A DNA stretch of 20,684 nt, from contig CAXNAD020000382.1 in assembly GCA_964200185.2 (NCBI GenBank), positions 1 to 20,684 of the forward strand, given 5' to 3'. The notes beneath the pieces were generated by a model that saw nothing but the letters and a program-made list of their open reading frames with translations, ran no database searches and was not told the DNA's origin. Of this stretch, positions 9,859-20,400 are shown one piece after another. Source of the DNA: Choristocarpus tenellus KU-1152 (lineage: Eukaryota > Phaeophyceae). A program made the position numbers and the translations under genes. Position 1 is the stretch's first letter; every line of letters starts with the position of its first letter.

Positions 9859-11447
9859 AGGTACTCTTGGAAAGAGAGTTAGCACCGACCACACTACATA
9901 GGTGTGATTGATGCAAACTTATAGACCACTTTGCTAAAGATGGAGATACTGCTCAGGATTGGTGTTCTGGATGTGTGTGTAGGTGTTTTTTTTTCTAACA
10001 AGATTGAAGTTGTAGTTCTTTTGGGAAGTACTTTAGCTGTAGACAAAACTACTGTTTTCAGTGGGAGGTCATCCCATGTGAGTTTGTCTAGCACCACTGT
10101 GGATGAAGAGTGATAAACAATTGTACAGAACTCTAGTATTATTGAAGAACCAACGCATTGGACAGGTTTCAACATGGGATACATGTCAAGTACAGACTCT
10201 GCTGGGAGTGCTTGACACCAGTACAGGTTCCGTGCCCTGTAGCTCTGACATCTCTCTACACAACTGTAGCATAGAGGCATTGTCTGGTAGCATAGACTGA
10301 ATGTGAACTACTCACACTCTAAATTAGGTGGGATAGAGGTAAAGTGTAGGGCTTGGTCCAATCACATGAACAACGGTCAAAACTTGTGTGCAATGATTTT
10401 GTTTACAACAAATCCTCGCCAAAACCTCCCCTCACAACTGGGTACACAATAGTCTATATTTGTAAGGACTGGATGAAGTAGTGGTCGGTACCATTAATAT
10501 GAATAGTGTTAAACCCAGAACATTTGGGCATATTTGACCTGTAATTCTAGTGTCCACCACCACAACATAAAACCTTCTAGAGAGCAGGAGACCAGCTCCT
10601 CTGTAAAATCTATATTGTATGTTTCTATTAAACAGAATTCTTCAATTGTGATCATTTTCATTCTTCTAAAAATAAAACAAGTAGACTTGATCAAAGAGAC
10701 AATAATGGTTATAATTTACCCTTAAAGATGCTGTACACATTACACTGAAAACACTGTGAAAACTCCACATAAAGCGATGAACTTTGCACACAATATTAGA
10801 CTTACCACAGCTTTCACTTACACTTCTGTAATATATACAACGCAAGACCCCACCAAAGCATTGACTGTTCTTGCACCCCACAAGAAGAAGAAAGCCAGCA
10901 GTGAATATGTATAATGTTGGCAAACAAATTTTCAAGGGCGTTTCATCATGGTTAGGGAGTGTTCCACCGAACAATATAGGACCCACCTGTTTTGTGTCTC
11001 AGATGGGTGACGAGCTGCCGTTAAATCTCATCATACATCTACAAAACCACTAGGGGGACAAAACAGGCATGACTCCACAGCCTTCGTCAGGGAACCAAAT
11101 GCACAAGGAAGAAGATGTATTTCATGTATAGCTTCACATCAGGATATTAGAAAGAACTTCCTCAACAAATCCACAGCAGAACAATATTATTCTGCCATGA
11201 CAAAGTGCATCTTCAGCCTGCTCCCATATAGCCTCAAGGGTCCTGGGAGTACTCCAGAATGATCTATGGATTATCATGTCCACTTCTCCTGCTGAGGTCT
11301 CACTACAGCCAGCATGTAAAAACAACCAAAGTGACCAAACAGTTACAACAGTCATGATTAACGCCTGCCATGAGAAAAACTTTCACAGTGTTTCTATCTG
11401 CAGGTTTTCGAGCAAAAAACCCATGACGTACAAGCATATACTGCAGG
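9859..11447. other. Tail-to-tail intergenic region (3' UTRs of STE24 and RPT5)
   Basis: This 1,589-base gap lies between two stop codons facing each other. It must hold both 3' UTRs and 3'-end signals. Open frames here (the longest is 128 codons, minus strand, 9894-10280) match nothing I recognise and look like chance. The base skew changes near 10,350: T/G-rich on the plus strand to the left, A/C-rich to the right. That may mark where the two transcripts meet. Confidence 0.7.
10671..10676 (+). promoter_or_regulatory. Candidate poly(A) signal AATAAA
   Basis: This plus-strand AATAAA lies about 810 bases after the STE24 stop. It matches the metazoan-type signal, but it is far from the stop and lies beyond the point where the base skew flips, so it may be chance. 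Confidence 0.25.
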
Positions 11448-14400
11448 TCATGCATAGTAGTCCAGTGACCCCTTCTTCTTGGCAGACACAACATTGATGC
11501 CCTCCATGAAGTCCTCATGTTTGATCTATGCAGGTGAAGTAGAGGTTGGCAGACAAGAAAGGGGGGAGAGGGGGTTGAGTTGAGAGCTGATAACATTTGA
11601 GATTGGAGCTTGTATGCTCAAATAACAGAGGATCCAAGCCTTGAATGATTTAGCTACTAACCTGCCACTTTTTTCTACCTCCTACACTACTCCACACATG
11701 TCGGGTGAAAGCAAAACAAATTAACATGGTTTAAACTTCTCACTCCACCGGATTCTATTATTAAAATTCTAACACAAGCACCAACACCTTACCGCCTCAC
11801 AACCCAACTAAAGCATCAAACCATACATGTAACCTCACTCAAGGCTAGATAATGTGCCCATTAAATCAACCACTTCACAACTGTTCACTCAATTCACATG
11901 ACACCATATCATTCAATGCATCATATGGTGCAGGAACAACATCAACATGCCACAGAGATTTGTGCGTACTGGAACATAGAATGAAAGTTGGTGAGTGGTG
12001 CACACTCATCTACTACCAACGCCTTCCCGATTCATTGCAGTCTCCCCCCTCTGCAATACAATACTAATCTTTGACTACTATCTACAGCACATGAGAGGAA
12101 ACCAAACAGATCACATAAACAAGCACACAAAATCAAAGCTACTATAGTAAGTATACACATTTTACTAAAATTTACTGAGTACATGTTTCAGCAAAGGCTC
12201 CAAAGGGCTTTGGACCATGGTGGTTTCTTAGTCAATATTATCCCCTGCCCCAAGAACTACCCATGAAAAGGACAACACAGAAAACATCTTAAGCTGTGTT
12301 AGCATACCACAACAGCCTTAAATTGTAAGCACCTTGCAAGTCCACATCATACATCCCCATCCACAAGAATGAGGCCAAAAAAAACATACTATGAACTCCA
12401 TTCACTTTACATCTACATGCCCCATAAGACAAGCCAATAACATCACACCGTGGCCCATACCCTAACCTCAGACCACAAAACAGAATAACAAACCACATCA
12501 CACTATTCAAACACTAAAAAAAAGAAGATAAAAACCACCTATGATCTGAACTTGCAGGGTGGGACACAAACGACGACACCAAGCTGCACCAATCGATTTC
12601 AGAATTTAACCCCCCCTAACACTAGAAGGTCTGTGTGAACATGTTGAGTCCCTAAACAAAAAGTACCACAGGCTCATCATGAATTCTCTTTTTTTTCTAA
12701 CTGAGTTTGTCTCGGTCGACAATTGATAATAGGCGTTTCTGGTATATCAACAGATACACATCAAACTACACAATGATAGTAAGAGCACCTACATGGGGGG
12801 AGAGGGGGAAAGGGGTCAATCACAAAGGAATATCAACTGACCTGTTCTGCCTCACGCCTTAGCGCAAGCATGCCCGCCTCTACACACACCGCCTTGAGCT
12901 GTGCCCCATTGAAGTCATCACAAGACCTTGCCAACTCCTCAAAGTTCACATCTCCTGTAGCAAGCAGCATGAACAGACGCATTACACATCATCAGTGGAA
13001 GGGCCAATGGCAGCCAAAGACATTGGCAGCTATAGCTTAGAGGACTTCCCGGACACTAGTTTTCATAAAATGAATATACATACATATTGATAAAAAGAAC
13101 AAAATAAGATAGAAATGACAAGGACGGACATAATGGAAGAGAAACTGTTTAGGATATCTCACAAAGATACTTGAATGCACAGGCACAAGCCCAAAATTTA
13201 CAAATCTCCCCCTCATATCAAGACAACCTGAATACACACATATCAAAACTATTCTAATACCTCATCCACTTCCATCATCTCTATGAAGGTTCACTTGTAC
13301 AGTAATCTCCAATGTGACAGATCTTCCCCCTCACTGCCTCTCTCGAAAACAATGGCCCCTTCCCTCCCTCTTACAAAGACCAGCACCACCAAGGTATCTC
13401 CCCTTACTCACCACAATAGCGGAAACAAAAAGTCCTACCTACCTCAACAATAGGACCATAGGGTTACCTTGGGGTCAGACCTCTGCCATAGTAAATGACC
13501 CTTGATAGCAGTCAATAGTTTCTTTCCTAGCCTTCTCAACACTCCTTTTCCAATACCCTTGATTGATAGCTGTCAATAGGTTCCTCCTTACCTTGTAAAC
13601 ATACACTTCTTTTCCAATACCCTTGATAGCAGTCAATATTTCTTTCTTACCTTTGTCAACATTCATTTTCCGGCTGTGTATCTGAAGAATCCTCCCCCTA
13701 GCCTCCTCTGAGGGGTGTGGCAACTCTATCTTCCTGTCCAAACGGCCTGAGCGCAATAGTGCTGGATCTAAAACATCTGGTCGGTTAGTTGCTGCAATGA
13801 CCTATTCACAGCAACAATTCCAAAAATAGATTAAAGGGTTTTCAGAGAGGAAAGGTCTGGGAGGACAAATCTGTGTCAACTGTCAACAGGGAGGGAAGCA
13901 AGAGGGGTCGGGTCATGAGAGCTCTACAAGGCTGGAAGGGCTACACAAAAGACACAAAGTAGCCCCACACAGAGAGCACATGGCCTTGATTCAAACACAG
14001 AATTGGATGGGGTGTCAAGCCTTGTCATGAATACAGAAAACACACAGTGGTGAGAAATTTCCTGTAATTCTTCAAAGTACATGTAGATTAAAAAAAAGTT
14101 GATATATTCGGGTGCAAGTTTCACAGCATAATAAGTAGTCCTAATCTGAGATTAATAACATCAGAGATGACACATGTCTCACCCACAGAGCTGCAAAGCT
14201 TCCACTCACATAGGTGCAGTAACTGATGCCCCAGTACATAGATTACACAGTATTAATCCTTCACAAAATTAACAACAAATTGTATACATACATACATCCT
14301 ACTACCACTAGTTCAATGTATGTATACATTCAATGTGCCAAAAACCAAAAAACAAGGCCACAGGATACTTTCCCAGTCATTGCTCCTCAATCACGCCTTC

Positions 14401-17400
14401 CAACACAAGAAAAATATCACCATATCTCTGTAAAAGGTAAGGGACATGCCACTAATCTGTTCCCTGCTTGTACAGTACAAACAGCTCAAGGCATACTTCT
14501 TTATCCCTAACCCTATAACCCTAATCACCTTGATCTTTTCATTGCTGCTAAAGCCATCCAGCTGGTTAAGCAGCTCCAGCATAGTGCGCTGTACCTCCCT
14601 ATCCCCGGACTGCTCACCCCCAAACCGCTTTGTCCCAATAGCATCAAGCTCATCAATGAAGATAATAGCCCCACCCTTTTACACATGATTCCACAACACA
14701 CAACACACGCGAGTGAGCGCAGGTATGAATACCTCAATCCAGTACAATCACCTAAAATAAAAGCACAGTGAGGTGGTAGATCAGAACACTTGCTTAAAAT
14801 AAAAAAGACTCAATGTCTTTTGATTGAAGATCATCACATCTCCGCTACTATCACTATTACTCTAATTCTTCTAATTTACACCTATACCTTTTCTTGGTCC
14901 TTGCACTTCTCCTTGGCCAGCTCAAATGCATCCCGAACGAGCTTTGCTCCATCCCCAATGAACATCTGCAAACAAGTAGAGATATTTTTTGTCGACAAAG
15001 TACAGTACAATCTTCAGGCTAAAACCACTCTCAGGGGCTTAGGTAAAACATACTTATTAAACACTCAACATTAGGAGGCCCTCTAGGAAACGTGCATTAT
15101 ATCTTTTGTCAGAACAGCTCCATCTCCATCAATGCTTAGAGCTTGGACTCAATAAAATATACCAAAAGTGCAAATAGTGCTCTCCATGCATACATTGTCC
15201 ATGGTTTTCTGTATTCTCCAGAGTGTTTATTACTAACAATACGACTACATGAAGGATTCAAAAATAATAACTCCAACCATGGGTGCAACACATCTTCACA
15301 TTCAATTGTGTTACCCTAACCCTAACCCTAACCCAATGATACTTGCGCAGACACTACACGAACACTATTGAAGGCATCATCAACACCACACACTATTGAA
15401 CCTCTTGAGTAAGAAAGAGAAGAGACACCTTGGCTTCCAGAAGAGCTAACTCAAACTTGAAACTGTGAGCAACTCCTCCTCTGTACCCCAAGCACCAGGT
15501 GGAACTGCACCTAGTATCCACAATACAATTTCTTAGAAGTAAACCTAAGCATGGAGACAGTTTATCCCCTTCCTGGGTAAAACATACGCCTAGCAATTGC
15601 ACACTAGAAATACATGCAACCCTAACCCTAACCCCAGAATACAAACAACCAAAAGATGCCCTTTATCTCCTACTCATCATCCAGAATATCAAACCTCAAC
15701 TCCAACCAACTCCATGCATGCAATGCCCGAATCAAACAAGGAAAGACAACGCCTCTTCACATAGGATAACCCATAGTACACCACACCACAATGATCAGCA
15801 TAGGGCACAAAACCCCACCTGCACTAGCTGCGGCCCTGCCAGCTTAAGAAAGATAGCATCCGTCTGCTTGGCACATGCACGGGCCAGGAGAGTCTTGCCT
15901 GTACCCGGTGGCCCATGCAACAGGATGCCCTTTGGAGGTTTAATGCCAATGTTGTCAAACATGTGCTTGTGTGTCATGGGGAGCACCACTGCCTCAATTA
16001 GTTCCTGGATCTCCTTATCCAACCCTGCATCAAAACAAATCATGGCATCATCGATCATTAGAGTGGTGAGGGTCAGGACAGTGAGATGAGATACAGTACT
16101 CTCCCCAGTAATAAATGGAGGGAAGCCAAGTAGAAAGGGTGGCACCTCTTGGTCACTCAAAGTCCCATGCAATCTTCACCCACGCACTTGCACATAGCAG
16201 TTACAAAACACACACCTCTCCGCTAACTCTACAACTCCTTATCCAATTCCATTTTTTGCTTATTATTGACATCCAATCAACTCACACCAAAAAGAACATC
16301 CAACCATCCACACATTGCAGTGTATTGTGTACAATCTATAATAAAAGTGCATCAAATCTTTTCTTCCTCACAAATCAGGGCAAATAACCTCACCGCCAAT
16401 CACATCCATCACCTCCCCTTCCTGTACAGAAACCTCTCTAAAAATAGAAAAACAAAAAAACACACACACATCAAAAAAGAAAAAAAAACATTAAAAAGGA
16501 AACTTCAATTTCAATCAAATTGAAACTCAAAAGCACCACCATCCCACCCAACACCCAAGAGAGTATTCCATCCATCCACACATCCACTGCTTGTGACGGA
16601 TTTAGGGTTACTTGATTGTTTCCTTCCCCTAACCCTCACCCCCAATATCACTGTACTCCTCTGTTGGCTTCTCATCCACCTCCATAGCCTTGACACGGTT
16701 ATCATACTCTGCTGGTAACTTCTCAAGAATGAGATAGCTGTCCTTGTTTGTGCCCACCAGGTCCCCAGGGGTCAGGTCGACTGTGGGAACCAGTCCTGGC
16801 ACTGGAAGGTAAATTGTCTGCATATATAATAATAAAAAAAGAGAAAATAGTTCCGGAAACATAGTAAGTAAAAGAGTATATATGAGGACATAAAGGGTTA
16901 AGGGGGGTGTCCATTTCTTTCAGACAATGAGAGCAAGAATGACAAGTTCTTGGTAATAGTTGGCGTTGGTAGAGATTACAGAGGAGGGGATGCGACGAAT
17001 TTAGTGTGGTTGAGTAAGATTTCTTCTTGTCATGTGGAAAATGATGTGAGAATTGTGACAGTGCCTCTTCTCACAGTTCATCTATCGCAGTGAATCAAAA
17101 GTTAAGGCTCTCTTCCGTAGAAGTTAAATCACCTGCCAGAAAAAATAAAATGAAAAACAATTAAACTATCAAAATGTATACACAACACACTAACAGAGGT
17201 GTGGGGATTGCCAAGCTCCACAGGCACTAACTACTGTGCTCAGTGAGCATTCAATCAAAACATCAAATCAAAATTTAACCCTCAATTTATCATTTTTAAC
17301 CATTTACAATCGAAAAGTCTTACAACATCGAAGCGCTATTGAATCATCACTTTTTAATTGACAACGCTAACCCCATCACTTTTTTTCCCCTATAAATTCT

Positions 17401-20400
17401 GTTCTAGTTAGAACAGGCATCAGCTGAGATGTCATACCCCACCTGTCTTGTAGAAGTCTTCATCACAGCACTCTTCCCCTGTCGTGTTGCATCAATGTCC
17501 TGGGCACCTCCATCCTCTTCCTCCTCTGGATCCACTTCAGGATCCAAGATCTGCACCCAAGTGTTAGAACAAGATTACACAATAAAAAATAAGTCTTTCG
17601 ATACAGCTTCCTCACACACCAAACAAACCATGTTCATTTTTTTTACAGGTATTTTTTCTACCCTCCACCTTCAACAGAACAAAACCAAACCAATATTGCC
17701 AACATGCATCAGAAATACCTCAATGAAAAGTTGGACTAACACCTATGCAGCAGAAATTGCTCAATGACAAGCTGAACACACATCCGTGCAATCAACTTAC
17801 AGTGACTATAACTTGGTTACAACTTGATTACCAACATGATTACAACATGATTACCAACTTGATTACCAACATGATTACCAACTTGATTACCAACATGATT
17901 ACCAACTTGATTACAACATGATTACCAACATGATTACCAACTTGATTACAACATGATTACCAACATGATTACCAACTTGATTACAACTTGATTACCAATT
18001 TGATTACAACTTGATTACAACATGATTACCAACTTGATTACAACATGATTACCAACTTGATTACAACTTGATTACCAACGTGATTACCAACTTGATTACA
18101 ACATGATTACAACATGATTACCAACTTGATTACAACATGATTACCAACTTGATTACAACTTGATTACAACTTGATTACAACTTGATTACCAACTTGATTA
18201 CCAACTTGATTACAACATGATTACCGTACCTCCACCACATTCCCAACGAGCCAAGGCAGCTGCTTATTGAGCTTGATCTTTTCCTTGTTCTCCTTGATCT
18301 TCTCACGCTGCAAATTATAAACGCATTCAAGGATCGCCAGAGCGCTTAGAATTCAAAATTCAAATTCAAATTCAAACGCCCCATTCACAGGAACGACTCC
18401 AATATAAACACCACTGCATTGCCAAACCAAGGACACAACTTGACAGACCATACCCAGAAGATGAATATCATCAGGACACAACAGAAAATAAAAATAAATA
18501 ACAAACGCCTTCACACAATACTTGTCTACTCCTCATAGGGATCATCTTTTACATATCATCAGGACAGTATGATACAAAAATGCCTGACAATGTCCACTGT
18601 GGGTGCCTAGCAGCCACACACATGGACCTGTTCACACAGTTAGTACTACCTGGGAAGCATCTGGCACAAAGTAGTTGTTGCAAGTCTAACCAACAGAATA
18701 TGCCATGCATGCCTTCTTAAGCACTCAAGACACATTCCGCAACCACAGACACATTGAAAAATTAGTCATATCGAAGAGAGCATTGGTTAGACATCGGCAC
18801 ACCATAGACCTTTCCCAAGGGATGAGAAAAGTTTTTTTTTTTAAATCAAAAAGGAAAACCTCTAACCTTGGGAACCAATTGTTCACTCATTATTGCACGA
18901 TATGCAAAAGTCAGAAAACACTACAACGGCCAAACCAAACCGCAAACTCCAGAGTACTAGCATGTCAAGCATTGTGTCATTACTCCAGAGGCAATGGAAC
19001 TGTAACTGAAAAATTCACTTCTTGACAAGGAGTTCAACATGGTAGCTCGATATTTTTGTAATCCCTTAAACACAACAACTTCTTTCCCCAAGTGCACAAC
19101 AAGGCTTCAAAAATTATCATCAAAACTGCACCAACGTAATATTAAATAAAAATATATTGACTTATTTTAGGTCACTCCCCCTTGCTCAACATTAATTCAT
19201 GCAAGCAGGGGTCTTCCCAAGAAACATATCATTCCATTCCACACTAGTACCTTGTCTCCTTCCTGGATTTTACAGTGGTCATTCACCAGAGCAACACACT
19301 AGATTACTTTTACAATTTCACCTCACGTAATACCTTGGGATTTCCAAAGTATCTATTGTAAATATCATGCTGGGAAATGGATGGCATCGATGACCTTGAT
19401 GACCTAGATTGGAAGGAGATCTACCAGGCTAAGATGCTATGTGCTCAAAGCTTGCAATTCAATAGGTCAAGGTTGAAAAGGCGAGGGAATTTCCTGAAGC
19501 AGCTTCTTTTCTTTCATTTATCAGTTTTTCTCCTGTGTATCTTTTTGCCGGGGAAAAAATATCCAAAATATTTTGAAGAGATTGGATACCATCAAGAGAC
19601 AGCTTGAGATAACCACACCAATTGCCTGACATTTAAGCCAAGACTTGGTCAACTTTACAATTAACCTTTGCGTCTGTTGCAACTGTGTATATACAGGGGA
19701 AAGCCTCCACATGTAGTTCAATTAATATGCACCTGTGTGTTGCTCTCGTGCCTGATGCGGTCGACATCACTGCCCATAATGCGCACCTCATTGTCCAGCA
19801 ATCGCATACGTTGTCGCAACTCCTCTGAGCTCATCTACGAAGAAACCGGATACACGAGTCCCATTCCCAGGGGATTATAGTGCAGGTCACTTGGTTTTAG
19901 TCATGGCAGGGAAAGTGTGGAACATGGATAGTACTGTGTAGGGGCATGGGATCGCGTGAAATGTTTCAGATCAAAAATATTCGTCCATGCACCATCCTGT
20001 GCAAAACTTGGAGAAAGGCGAGATCTGGAGACTCCCTGATAGTAGGGTGGGGGGTTGGGTGATGTGTGCTATATTGGTAGACTGGACAATGAGAGGCACA
20101 ATCCCCTCTCATTGACTCTCATTTTTGCACAACTCTGGGACACCAGGAAATACCACCCCAAAACGGCAAACACCGAGGACATTTGAAGATAGTTGCCTCA
20201 TTGGATCGCACATACCAGGCAATTTGGCATACAAATGGGGTGGACTTGGACCTGGATCTTCTCGGTGGTCTGGTCACACTCATCTGCACAAACGTCTACA
20301 AGGAAGATGTCGAGATTCCAATTGCCCGTCACAAGCTCGATATGACGCCTTTTCGTTGCTGGGATTGAGCATGGAAACGCCAAGTCGGTGCTGTGGGGAA

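Larger units (their letters stand above)
14966..15818 (-). other. RPT5 intron 6
   Basis: This 853-base phase-0 intron lies between LAGPQLVQ and [10 protein letters not shown]. The donor is GTGGGG and the acceptor TTGCAG. It holds two telomere-type islands at 15314-15334 and 15618-15635. An open frame on the plus strand that crosses 15819-16024 is the antisense shadow of exon 6. Confidence 0.85.

Noticed and set aside
9894-10280. A 128-codon minus-strand open frame between STE24 and RPT5
   Set aside because: No recognisable motif, no splice context linking it to a gene, and it sits in probable 3' UTR sequence.
15499-16089. The longest plus-strand open frame, 196 codons
   Set aside because: It is antisense to RPT5 exon 6 (15819-16024), which codes Walker A and is clearly the true frame.
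17810-18225. A regular repeat array that might be taken for a CRISPR array
   Set aside because: Units are contiguous with no unique spacers, the unit is only 11-12 bases, and it lies in a eukaryotic intron. It is a minisatellite.
19377-19607. A plus-strand frame starting with an Asp-rich segment ([12 protein letters not shown])
   Set aside because: The run comes from a short local repeat, the remainder looks random, and it lies antisense within RPT5 intron 2.
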